From: an uncultured bacterium
GTDB lineage: Bacteria > Patescibacteriota > Minisyncoccia > Phycocordibacterales > UBA9973
Reading direction: 5' to 3'
Length of the DNA stretch: 37,560 nucleotides
NCBI GenBank assembly: GCA_937895515.1
Contig: CALAYS010000172.1
Span: 1-37,560 of the forward strand
In this document: piece by piece, positions 8,077 to 14,110 of the stretch
Numbering within the stretch: the first letter of the stretch is position 1
How the letters are laid out: the number at the start of each line of letters is the position of its first letter
Program-made: the position numbers and the translations under genes
Notes under the pieces: model-generated
The model's database searches: none
Told to the model about the DNA's origin: nothing
The model's input: only the letters and a program-made list of their open reading frames with translations

Positions 8077-8643
8077 ATGGAACATCTTGCCCAAGCCAGT
8101 AATCAAGATTTGTATAACTCGTCTTATCGAGAATCTGCATCAGTTCCAACAAAGGATAGTTTAGGGTCTTTAATGACAAGAATTAGTATTATCTCAGGAA
8201 CAATCTCCGCACTGTTTATTGTAATTATTTCGTACTGTATTATTCGAATGTTTATGATACAAAAACATGAGCAAGATCATATTGATCATGAGATTCATAA
8301 ATATCAAGAAAAATTAGCTGATCTAGCTAAAAACCCTCGTTGGGAATTAATTGAAAATTTAGTTACTAGTACATCCGAAGCCGATTGGCGTGTAGCCATT
8401 ATTGAAGCCGATGTTTTGTTGGAAGAAGCACTAGAGCATGGTGGATTTACTGGTGGTGGAGTAGGGGAAATGTTAACTAACGCTGGGCCAAAATCATTTG
8501 CTAGTTATCAATTTGCTTGGGATGCTCATAAAGTCCGTAATGATATTGCTCATGAAGGCAGTAATTATCCACTAGCCAAAGAAGATGTAATTCGTACAAT
8601 TGGAATGTATCGTGCTGTTCTAGAAGAGTTTGGGATAATATAA
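8077..8643 (+). CDS. Hypothetical single-pass membrane protein
   Basis: The protein has 188 residues. One transmembrane helix lies at about 35-58 (ISIISGTISALFIVIISYCII), followed by a charged stretch (MIQKHEQDHIDHEIHKYQEKLADLAKNPRWELIENLV). A soluble helical domain follows, with EADWRVAIIEADVLLEEAL and a VRNDIAHEGSNYPLAKEDVIRTIGMYRAVLEEFG end. The RNDIAHEG stretch resembles HEPN-like or DUF4145-like helical domains, but this is only a resemblance. The gene follows gatA by 1 nt and precedes a terminator, so it closes the gatCA operon. I do not recognise a function. Confidence 0.75.
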   Translation: MEHLAQASNQDLYNSSYRESASVPTKDSLGSLMTRISIISGTISALFIVIISYCIIRMFMIQKHEQDHIDHEIHKYQEKLADLAKNPRWELIENLVTSTSEADWRVAIIEADVLLEEALEHGGFTGGGVGEMLTNAGPKSFASYQFAWDAHKVRNDIAHEGSNYPLAKEDVIRTIGMYRAVLEEFGII

Positions 8644-8674
8644 AAAAGAATGAGTATAAAAACTCATTCTTTTT
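8643..8674 (+). terminator. Rho-independent terminator after the gatCA operon
   Basis: A 13-bp perfect stem (AAAAAGAATGAGT with complement) ends in a T-run. An 18-codon reading frame follows it (8676-8732) but has no support as a gene. Confidence 0.85.
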
Positions 8675-8743
8675 ATATGCGCGACTTAGTGGATGAAGTT
8701 AGAACTGTTTTTGAAGAAATAAACGATACTTAAATTTATATTC

Positions 8744-9295
8744 CTACTTTGCTTTAATAACCATTTCCATTTCTGGAATAACAGCACCGCTTTTTAGTTT
8801 AAAGTGCTCATTTAGTATTCGTTTTCCAGAATCTGTAAACCCAAGAGATTTATAAAATTTAATAGCAGAACTATTATATTCAGCAACCTCAACAAAGGTA
8901 TCTTTTTCTTTATCAAGAAAATCCGATGATGCTTCCCAAAGCTGTTTACCAATACCTTTTCCTTGATATTCAGGAAGTATGTAAATTGCTTGGAGTTGAT
9001 TTTTTTCTTCAGATTTAACACAAAAGCAAAAACCAACAACCTTGTTTGATTCTTTTGCAACCAAAGTTTGCCTATCTGCTGTTTGTTTTAGTTTTTCTTT
9101 TCCTTTTTCTATTGCTTCTTCACTAGAAATATCTTTAAAACGATCATGTATATCATCGACAGTAATACCTAGTTCTTCGTTTGGATAAGTATTCAGCCAT
9201 GTTTTATAACGAAGTTCATTGATAGCTTTTGCATTATCTGGAACAGCTAATGAAATTTTTATATCCATTTTTTCTTGATTTACAGTATTTTCCAT
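8744..9295 (-). CDS. GNAT-family N-acetyltransferase
   Basis: The protein has 183 residues. The acetyl-CoA binding motif A reads IYILPEYQGKGIGKQLWEAS (Q/RxxGxG/A form, GKGIGK). It is followed by FVEVAEYNSSAIKFYKSLGF, the usual motif B. The N-terminal part (ISLAVPDNAKAINELRYKTWLNTYP) is typical of GNAT proteins. It would move an acetyl group from acetyl-CoA to an amine substrate, which the sequence does not reveal. Start 9295 is chosen because a TATAAT box lies exactly 6 nt upstream; an internal ATG at 9268 is an alternative. It is a single gene. Confidence 0.88.
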   Translation of the reverse strand: MENTVNQEKMDIKISLAVPDNAKAINELRYKTWLNTYPNEELGITVDDIHDRFKDISSEEAIEKGKEKLKQTADRQTLVAKESNKVVGFCFCVKSEEKNQLQAIYILPEYQGKGIGKQLWEASSDFLDKEKDTFVEVAEYNSSAIKFYKSLGFTDSGKRILNEHFKLKSGAVIPEMEMVIKAK

Positions 9296-9301
9296 TTTTA
9301 T

Positions 9302-9310
9302 ATTATACCA
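9302..9310 (-). promoter_or_regulatory. Extended -10 promoter of the GNAT gene, leaderless spacing
   Basis: On the minus strand TGG-TATAAT (hexamer 9302-9307) is followed by 6 nt and the ATG at 9295. It has the same architecture as the promoters at 1101, 34172 and 35047. Confidence 0.65.
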
Positions 9311-9333
9311 GTTCTATGTACTTTCAGTCTACA

Positions 9334-9364
9334 GAAAAACACCCATACAAAATGGATGTTTTTC
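9334..9364 (-). terminator. Terminator-like hairpin next to the tRNA-Asp fragment
   Basis: A 13-bp stem with one mismatch (GAAAAACA..CAT and complement, loop ACAAA) lies beside the tRNA-Asp 3'-end copy. The same order (terminator, then tRNA-Asp 3' end) is seen at 9504-9560. Confidence 0.6.
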
Positions 9365-9368
9365 CTTG

Positions 9369-9389
9369 GCGCAGTCGACGAGACTTGAA
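9369..9389 (-). repeat. Partial copy of the tRNA-Asp 3' end
   Basis: These 21 nt are identical to 9540-9560, the acceptor and T-arm end of tRNA-Asp. The rest of the tRNA is missing; a hairpin element takes its place. This is either a relic of a duplicated tRNA-Asp gene or an attachment-site-like scar. Confidence 0.8.
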
Positions 9390-9464
9390 TCTTACAGATT
9401 CTGTACACCTTTTCGATGTATTCAAAATTAAAAATTTCTCATACATAATGAAAAGCTTTTCAAG
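9384..9464 (-). repeat. Hairpin element A (three-way-junction type)
   Basis: Outer arms CTTGAA (9384-9389) and TTCAAG (9459-9464) enclose two hairpins. The short hairpin is GAATC-TTACA-GATTC (9387-9401). The long one pairs CTTTTC (9409-9414) with GAAAAG (9450-9455), and ATGTAT (9416-9421) with ATACAT (9441-9446). Only one block, TTACAGnnnCTGTACAC(C)TTTTCG, is shared with element B at 9653-9734. The stems differ in sequence but pair in both. It also overlaps the tRNA-Asp fragment by six bases. Function unknown. Confidence 0.6.
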
Positions 9465-9503
9465 ATCCCGTACGGAAACAAGCAGTTGTTTCCTCTCTTG
9501 CCC

Positions 9504-9539
9504 AAAAATAAAAAGCCCCACTAAGGGCTTTTTATTTTT
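9504..9539 (-). terminator. Terminator of the tRNA cluster
   Basis: A perfect 15-bp stem (AAAAATAAAAAGCCC and complement, loop CACTAA) begins one base after the tRNA-Asp 3' end. It can work in both directions. Confidence 0.88.
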
Positions 9540-9540
9540 G

Positions 9541-9614
9541 CGCAGTCGACGAGACTTGAACTCGCAACCTCCCGCGTGACAGGCGGGTGCTCTAACCAGT
9601 TGAGCTACGACTGC
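9541..9614 (-). tRNA. tRNA-Asp (GTC)
   Basis: The cloverleaf has acceptor GCAGTCG/CGACTGC, anticodon arm CCCGC-CTGTCAC-GCGGG (anticodon GTC) and T-loop TTCAAGT. Discriminator G73 fits aspartate. CCA is not encoded. It is the last gene of the fMet-Met-Asp cluster and lies one base before the terminator. Confidence 0.95.
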
Positions 9615-9652
9615 ATATTATATTGGCAACAAGAACAATTTTTGTCGGCGAT

Positions 9653-9734
9653 GGAATTTCTCCTTACAGGAGCTGTACACTTTTCGTATCGTGCTCGCAT
9701 TGCTCCGCGCGATATACTCAAAGTTTTCAATTCC
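9653..9734 (-). repeat. Hairpin element B (three-way-junction type)
   Basis: It has the same topology and nearly the same length as element A (82 versus 81 nt). Outer arms are GGAATT (9653-9658) and AATTCC (9729-9734). The short hairpin is CTCC-TTACA-GGAG (9660-9672). The long hairpin pairs ACTTT (9679-9683) with AAAGT (9720-9724), and GTATCG (9686-9691) with CGATATAC (9710-9717, 2-nt bulge). In both elements TACAG-nnn-CTGTA can form an alternative 5-bp hairpin that excludes the short one. The element lies in the tRNA-Met to tRNA-Asp spacer and would be co-transcribed with the tRNAs. Confidence 0.6.
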
Positions 9735-9736
9735 CT

Positions 9737-9756
9737 AAAAATACTAAAGTATTTTT
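9737..9756 (-). terminator. Terminator-like hairpin between tRNA-Met and tRNA-Asp
   Basis: A perfect 9-bp stem (AAAAATACT/AGTATTTTT, 2-nt loop) directly flanks element B. It could be a weak terminator or a processing signal. Confidence 0.45.
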
Positions 9757-9764
9757 CGCGACTG

Positions 9765-9838
9765 TGTCGGCGGCGGGAATTGAACCTGCGACCTTAGCTT
9801 TATGAGTGCTACGCTCTAACCAACTGAGCTACGCCGAC
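9765..9838 (-). tRNA. tRNA-Met (CAT), probably elongator
   Basis: Acceptor GTCGGCG/CGCCGAC is perfect, with discriminator A. The anticodon loop is CTCATAA (CAT). GTAGCTCAGTTGGTTAGAGC in the D arm matches elongator tRNA-Met. A lysidine-modified tRNA-Ile (CAT) is the alternative. Two stem mismatches are visible: A31.A39 next to the anticodon loop and A51.C63 in the T stem. CCA is not encoded. Confidence 0.88.
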
Positions 9839-9850
9839 ATTTTATTTTTT

Positions 9851-9886
9851 TCGAATTGTGAGATTTTGAAATCTGTCACATTTCGA
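9851..9886 (-). repeat. Long hairpin between tRNA-fMet and tRNA-Met
   Basis: Three 5-bp arms are nested: TCGAA/TTCGA, TGTGA/TCACA and GATTT/AAATC. The stretch CTGTCACATTTCG resembles the conserved block CTGTACAC(C)TTTTCG of elements A and B, so this may be a degenerate third copy. Confidence 0.45.
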
Positions 9887-9889
9887 GTG

Positions 9890-9960
9890 TTGCGGGGCCC
9901 GGAATCGAACCGGGGTCCCAAGGTTATGAGCCTTGTGAGATACCTCTTCTCTACCCCGCG
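9890..9960 (-). tRNA. Initiator tRNA-fMet (CAT)
   Basis: The 5' end CGCGGGG pairs with CCCCGCA, leaving the unpaired C1/A72 typical of bacterial initiator tRNA. The anticodon arm is CAAGG-CTCATAA-CCTTG and the T-loop TTCGATT. Instead of three consecutive G-C pairs next to the anticodon loop, only two are present; pair 29:41 is A-T. It is the first intact gene of the cluster. CCA is not encoded. Confidence 0.93.
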
Positions 9961-10037
9961 ATATATTAAATTAATTAAACAAGTATCATATTTTAAAACC
10001 TCATAACCTTTGTTATTCGCGCTATTTGTCTCTTCTG

Positions 10038-10065
10038 GAGATACCTCTTCTCTACCCCGCGATAT
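10038..10065 (-). repeat. Partial copy of the tRNA-fMet 5' half in the cluster leader
   Basis: These 28 nt are identical to 9937-9964, the 5' end through the D-arm region of tRNA-fMet plus four upstream bases. The copies are 101 nt apart in direct orientation. The spacer also holds an 11-nt inverted match to the fMet anticodon arm (10000-10010). Confidence 0.85.
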
Positions 10066-10082
10066 TAAACTAAACTTTTATA

Positions 10083-10111
10083 ATATTAGCAAATAAAAGC
10101 TTATTTTGCAA
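10083..10111 (-). promoter_or_regulatory. Probable promoter of the fMet-Met-Asp cluster
   Basis: TTGCAA (10106-10111) and TAATAT (10083-10088) are 17 bp apart on the minus strand. The predicted start near 10076 would place the partial fMet copy in the 5' leader of the tRNA transcript. Confidence 0.5.
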
Positions 10112-10122
10112 ATTAAACAAAA

Positions 10123-10151
10123 ACCGGTTAGAAGCTATGCTTCTAACCGGT
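10123..10151 (-). terminator. Terminator of the 86-residue gene
   Basis: A perfect 13-bp stem (ACCGGTTAGAAGC and complement, loop TAT) is followed on the minus strand by a T-rich run. The TAG stop codon of the gene lies inside the stem. Confidence 0.85.
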
Positions 10152-10403
10152 ATCCATATATTCTATAATTTCTTTATTGCTTTTTCTTTTTTTAAAAATA
10201 CCTAAAACGATATTTTTTATACCAATATTATCTTTGACTAACCCAGCATTTTTATTTTGCTGTCTCCATTTTTCAATTGAAGAGGTTTTTAAAACATTTA
10301 CACCTCTATCAATCTCAACCTCTATAACTCTTTCATTATTTTTCAATAAAAATCTGTCGACACTTAATATCAAGTATTCCAGATTATCAATATTTGTTTC
10401 CAT
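10143..10403 (-). CDS. Small hypothetical protein
   Basis: The protein has 86 residues from the ATG at 10403. A GTG at 10418 would add five residues, but it lies only 3 nt after the -10 box, so the ATG is preferred. It is charged and mostly helical in appearance, with no membrane segment, signal peptide or motif I recognise: ETNIDNLEYLILSVDRFLL, EVEIDRGVNVLK and a basic end FKKRKSNKEIIEYM. It has its own consensus promoter and terminator, so it is very likely a real single gene. Confidence 0.65.
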   Translation of the reverse strand: METNIDNLEYLILSVDRFLLKNNERVIEVEIDRGVNVLKTSSIEKWRQQNKNAGLVKDNIGIKNIVLGIFKKRKSNKEIIEYMDTG

Positions 10404-10421
10404 GACTTTATAATTCACTAC

Positions 10422-10450
10422 ATAATAAACACTATATAAACTAATGTCAA
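10422..10450 (-). promoter_or_regulatory. Consensus -35/-10 promoter of the small hypothetical gene
   Basis: TTGACA (10445-10450) and TATTAT (10422-10427) are separated by 17 bp. This is the best sigma-70-type promoter in the window. Confidence 0.75.
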
Positions 10451-10481
10451 TATTTATATAATATGCTATTGTATAAACATA

Positions 10482-11558
10482 ATGAAGAAAAAGATGGGGC
10501 GGGCAAGGAGAACATTTTGGATATTATTTGTGACACTATTTGTGTGCTCTATTTTGTATTGGGTTATTTCTGGACAATCGGTTTTTAATAATCTATATAG
10601 CTCTACTAATTTAAATAATCAAACAGCTTCTGTTTCCAAGGCTTTTCCTGTTGTAGAACAAGTCCCAGATTATGTAGTTATGACTTTTGCGGGTGATGTG
10701 ATGTTTGACCGTGGGGTAAAAGGCAGTGTTAAGAAAAATTTCCAAGGTGACTATAGCCAGCTTTTTGATAATATAAATGGTGAAAAGAATGATGAAAGTA
10801 TCTTTAATAAAGACGATATTTCATTTGTTAATTTAGAGGGACCCGTCAGTGATGCAGGTCACAATGTGGGCAGTATTTATTCTTTTCGGATGGACCCAAT
10901 TGTAATTTCTGTTTTAAAAAGTCTTGGAATTGATATTGTTAGTTTTGCAAATAATCATGTAGGGGACTATTCATCTGTGGCATTCGCAGATACTTTAAAA
11001 AGACTAAATGAGGGTAGTATGCTATTTACTGGAGCAGGGAACAATTATACCGATGCTATAAAACCAAGAGTAATTGAAAAAAATAATATTAAAACTTGTT
11101 TTATTGGTTTTTCCGATGTTGGACCTAATTGGATCAAAGCCACTGATAAAAATCCTGGAATACTAATTGCACAAGATCCAAATTTTTCAAAAATAATAAG
11201 TGATGCTAAAACCGGTTGCGATGTATTAATTGTTTCATTCCACTGGGGCGACGAATATCAAAAACATAATCCAAGACAAGAAAAATTAGCCCACGAAGCC
11301 ATCGACAGTGGAGCAGACATTATCGTGGGGGCTCATCCCCATGTAGCGCAGGATATTGAAATTTATAAAGATAAACCCATAATGTATAGTTTGGGTAATT
11401 TTATGTTTGATCAATATTTTAGTAAAGACACTTTGCAAGGCTTAGTTGTACAAATGAAGGTTTATAAAGATGGTCATACTAGTGATATTAGACAATATAC
11501 CAGTCAACAAAATAAGTTTTTCCAAATAGAATCAATCACTGAAAAAACTGAGATTTAA
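10482..11558 (+). CDS. CapA-family protein (poly-gamma-glutamate synthesis / metallophosphatase fold)
   Basis: The protein has 358 residues. An N-terminal membrane anchor (about 11-32, FWILFVTLFVCSILYWVIS) and a linker precede the CapA domain. Family motifs in order are FAGDVMFDRG (about 70), NLEGPVSD, DIVSFANNHVGDY, VSFHWGDEY, GADIIVGAHPHVAQ and IMYSLGNFMFDQ. The conserved D, N and H residues suggest a metal site like that of metallophosphoesterases. The domain should face the outside of the cell. CapA-type proteins take part in capsule or poly-gamma-glutamate export and anchoring, but the actual substrate is not established from sequence. Confidence 0.9.
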   Translation: MKKKMGRARRTFWILFVTLFVCSILYWVISGQSVFNNLYSSTNLNNQTASVSKAFPVVEQVPDYVVMTFAGDVMFDRGVKGSVKKNFQGDYSQLFDNINGEKNDESIFNKDDISFVNLEGPVSDAGHNVGSIYSFRMDPIVISVLKSLGIDIVSFANNHVGDYSSVAFADTLKRLNEGSMLFTGAGNNYTDAIKPRVIEKNNIKTCFIGFSDVGPNWIKATDKNPGILIAQDPNFSKIISDAKTGCDVLIVSFHWGDEYQKHNPRQEKLAHEAIDSGADIIVGAHPHVAQDIEIYKDKPIMYSLGNFMFDQYFSKDTLQGLVVQMKVYKDGHTSDIRQYTSQQNKFFQIESITEKTEI

Positions 11559-11596
11559 TGTTATAATTGTACTATTAGTATTTATTTTTTAATTTT

Positions 11597-12388
11597 TTGT
11601 TTACTTATATATTAATTGGAATTATTGTGGGTGCAGTTACTGGTGTCACTGGGGCATCGGGGGTTTTGGTTTTAATTCCAATAATTACAACTTTTTTTGA
11701 TATTCCGCTTCATGTTGTACTGGGGACTAGTTTGTTTGTAGATGTAATTGCTTCTATTTCTGTTTCATTTTCATATTATCGAGCTAAAAATGTTGCCATT
11801 AAAAGCGCTGTTTGGCTTATAATAGGTGCACTTATTGGAGCACAGATTGGTTCATATTTTGTTGTGTCTATTTCAAGGTCATTCATTTTGTTTATTATTG
11901 CTGTTTGTATGGTATTTTTTGGTTTTAAGATGCTTAAAAGTGGGTCTTCTAAAAACCAAAATACTGGTCTTCTTGTTCCAGAAAAAGTTTCTAAATATTT
12001 ACAAAACCCAACTGCACTAATAACAATGGGGCTTGTTATGGGTGTGATTACTGGTATCTTTGGGGCTGGTGGTGGGTTAACTGTGTTTATAATACTTTAT
12101 TCAGTTATGCGTTACGACATTAAAAAAGCAGTGGGGACTTCATCGGTTGTTATGCTTTTAACCGCTCTTTCAGGAACTATTGGTTATTACCAAAATGGTA
12201 ATATTGATTTACAACTTGGGCTTATTATAGGTATATCTGCAGCTGTTGGTGGGGCATTAACATCTACATTTGCAAATCGTATTAATGAAAAAGTTTTAGC
12301 GCGCATTATTGGTGCTTTCTTTATATTCTTTGCTGTTTTAATGATAATTTTAAAAGTTATTCCAACTATTTTTAATATTAATTTTTAA
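11597..12388 (+). CDS. TauE/SafE-family membrane permease
   Basis: This 263-residue polytopic membrane protein has two related halves. Each carries the family's Gly-rich repeat: GAVTGVTGASGVLVLIPIITTFFDIPLHVVLGTS, and VMGVITGIFGAGGGLTVFIILYSVMRYDIKKAVGTSS. This duplicated GxxxGxxGxGGG...P...GTS pattern defines the TauE/SafE (DUF81) sulfite or organosulfonate exporter family, with 7-8 membrane helices. The substrate is unknown. The start is a TTG at 11597; no ATG is better placed. An extended -10 (TGTTATAAT, hexamer 11562-11567) gives a short leader of about 23 nt. Confidence 0.88.
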   Translation: MFTYILIGIIVGAVTGVTGASGVLVLIPIITTFFDIPLHVVLGTSLFVDVIASISVSFSYYRAKNVAIKSAVWLIIGALIGAQIGSYFVVSISRSFILFIIAVCMVFFGFKMLKSGSSKNQNTGLLVPEKVSKYLQNPTALITMGLVMGVITGIFGAGGGLTVFIILYSVMRYDIKKAVGTSSVVMLLTALSGTIGYYQNGNIDLQLGLIIGISAAVGGALTSTFANRINEKVLARIIGAFFIFFAVLMIILKVIPTIFNINF

Positions 12389-12390
12389 GT

Positions 12391-12418
12391 TTGAATAATC
12401 TTATTTTTTCTGTATACT
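12391..12418 (+). promoter_or_regulatory. Promoter of tRNA-Thr (and probably prfB)
   Basis: TTGAAT (12391-12396) and TATACT (12413-12418) are 16 bp apart. The start is predicted about 8 nt before the tRNA. No terminator separates the tRNA from prfB. Confidence 0.6.
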
Positions 12419-12432
12419 AAGAGGGTTTTAAT

Positions 12433-12504
12433 GCCGTTATAGCTTAGTGGTAAAGCACTGTCTTGGTAAGACAGAGACCGTGAGTCCGATTCTCACTAAC
12501 GGCT
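12433..12504 (+). tRNA. tRNA-Thr (GGT)
   Basis: Acceptor GCCGTTA/TAACGGC is perfect, and the anticodon arm is CTGTC-TTGGTAA-GACAG (anticodon GGT). The T-loop reads TCCGATT, so position 55, normally the invariant T (pseudouridine), is C. The discriminator is T. CCA is not encoded. It lies 25 nt upstream of prfB and is probably co-transcribed with it. Confidence 0.9.
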
Positions 12505-12529
12505 CTAGGAAATAAACTTAATTAAATTT

Positions 12530-13399
12530 ATGCGATCGATTGACCAAGTTGCAAATGAAATAAACGATATTGAAACCCAAATGAGTAATGGGGATTTTTG
12601 GAATGATAAAGAAAATGCAAATACGGTTTTACAAAAGTATCAAGAATTAAAAAAAGAAATTGGTTTAATTAATAATCGGTTTAGTGGAAATGCCGTTATT
12701 ACTATTTATGCTGGAGCTGGCGGGGATGATGCTGAAGATTGGACACGGATACTAATGGACATGTATTTAGCTTTTTTAAATAAAAAAGGTTTAGTAGTGT
12801 CACAGTTAGATGAACAAGTTACAAAAAATGGTTACCGTAGCGTTTCTTATGAAGTTACCGGCCGTGGAGCATATGGATTGCTACAAAATGAAACCGGTGT
12901 GCATCGGCTTGTAAGGCTTTCACCTTTTAATTCTAAACATACTCGCGAAACATCTTTTGCTTTGGTGGATGTAATACCGTTAATTGAAGATTCCAAAACC
13001 GGTGAAATCTTACCTCGTGATTTAGAAATATCATTTAGTAAATCTGGTGGGCCAGGTGGTCAAAATGTTAACAAAAGAGAAACCGCAGTTCGGATAACAC
13101 ATACTCCAACTGGTATTAGTGTATGTGTTTCAACAGAAAGATCTCAAGAAATGAATCGCGCCAAAGCTATGACCATGCTAATAAATAAATTAGAGATTTT
13201 AACTGAAAAAACAAATACAAATTCTATAAATGAGCTATCTTTGGCAGGTAAAATCGACAATGAATGGGGTAATCATATCCGGACATATGTTATGCACCCT
13301 TATAAACAGGTCAAGGATTTGCGTAGTGGCATTGAAACTAGCGATATTGATGGTGTATTGTCGGGTAATATGGATTTGTTTATTGTTGAGAGGCCTTAA
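12530..13399 (+). CDS. prfB: Peptide chain release factor 2, short domain 1
   Basis: RF2 reads UAA and UGA stop codons. The SPF recognition tripeptide (about 131-133, VRLSPFNS) and the catalytic GGQ (about 176-178, GGPGGQNVNK) are both present. RITHTPTGI and the DLRSGIETSD end follow. At 289 residues it is much shorter than the usual 360 or so. The N-terminal domain 1 jumps from a short coiled-coil (FWNDKENANTVLQKYQELKKEIGLINN) straight to the ITIYAGAGGDDAEDW core, so the middle helices of domain 1 are missing. There is no in-frame TGA and no room upstream for the programmed frameshift used by most prfB genes. The position before ftsEX is the common bacterial order. Confidence 0.93.
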   Translation: MRSIDQVANEINDIETQMSNGDFWNDKENANTVLQKYQELKKEIGLINNRFSGNAVITIYAGAGGDDAEDWTRILMDMYLAFLNKKGLVVSQLDEQVTKNGYRSVSYEVTGRGAYGLLQNETGVHRLVRLSPFNSKHTRETSFALVDVIPLIEDSKTGEILPRDLEISFSKSGGPGGQNVNKRETAVRITHTPTGISVCVSTERSQEMNRAKAMTMLINKLEILTEKTNTNSINELSLAGKIDNEWGNHIRTYVMHPYKQVKDLRSGIETSDIDGVLSGNMDLFIVERP

Positions 13400-13402
13400 A
13401 TA

Positions 13403-13411
13403 TGATAAAAT
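13403..13411 (+). promoter_or_regulatory. Extended -10 promoter of ftsE, leaderless spacing
   Basis: TGA-TAAAAT (hexamer 13406-13411) ends 6 nt before the ftsE ATG. Confidence 0.55.
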
Positions 13412-13417
13412 ACACCT

Positions 13418-14107
13418 ATGTTATATTTAACAAATGTTTCCAAGGTGTATAAAGATGAGACTGAGTCATTGCACGACGTATCTCTTACCATCTCACCCGG
13501 AGAATTTGTCGCTATTATGGGCCATTCGGGTAGCGGTAAAACTACAATAATGAAATTAATTCTAGCAGAAGAATATCCAACAAATGGAACTATTTTTTAT
13601 GAATCTCAAGATATTCATGCTTTACCTAGAAAAGATTTGATTAATCTTCGTCGTAAAATTGGTACAATCTTTCAAGATTTTCGTTTAATTAAAAATAAAA
13701 CCGTTTTTGAAAACGTGGCTTTTGCTATGGAAGTAGGGGAACATACCGATGAAGATATTTCTGAATATGTTCCACATGTATTGGAGCTGGTTTCATTAAC
13801 TCATAAAATGCATTCTTTCCCTGAAACTCTCTCTGGTGGTGAAAAACAGCGTCTTGCAATTGCCCGGGCTATAATCCATCAACCAGAATTACTTTTAGCT
13901 GATGAACCAACATCTAGTCTTGATCCAGAATCAGCCGAAGGTGTAATGCGAGTACTGCGCAAATTATCAGACTTGGGTACAACAATTATTATGACAACTC
14001 ATACACCAGATTTAGCTCATAAATATGCGCGTAGATTTGTTCATTTAGAAAAAGGCCGAATAGTTAAAGATGACAAACATCACCATAATAGTAAAATACA
14101 CGTTTAA
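13418..14107 (+). CDS. ftsE: Cell division ATP-binding protein FtsE
   Basis: This 229-residue ABC ATPase works with FtsX to transmit the state of the division machinery to cell-wall hydrolases. Walker A is GHSGSGKTT (35-43), the Q-loop lies in TIFQDFRLI, the signature is LSGGEKQRLAIARAI, Walker B is LLLADEPTSSLDP and the switch His lies in TTHTPDL. The end is His-rich and basic. The gene precedes ftsX by 3 nt. Confidence 0.95.
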   Translation: MLYLTNVSKVYKDETESLHDVSLTISPGEFVAIMGHSGSGKTTIMKLILAEEYPTNGTIFYESQDIHALPRKDLINLRRKIGTIFQDFRLIKNKTVFENVAFAMEVGEHTDEDISEYVPHVLELVSLTHKMHSFPETLSGGEKQRLAIARAIIHQPELLLADEPTSSLDPESAEGVMRVLRKLSDLGTTIIMTTHTPDLAHKYARRFVHLEKGRIVKDDKHHHNSKIHV

Positions 14108-14110
14108 TAT

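Noticed and set aside
6365..8643. gatB following gatCA
   Set aside because: The next gene is a membrane protein without GatB motifs; gatB is not in the window.
8676..8732. 18-codon reading frame after the gatCA terminator
   Set aside because: Too short, lies after a terminator, has no promoter or homologous pattern.
9229..10006. Several 60-116 codon open frames across the tRNA cluster
   Set aside because: They run antisense through tRNA genes and repeats; their peptide content (for example SRRDLNSQPPA) is translated tRNA sequence.
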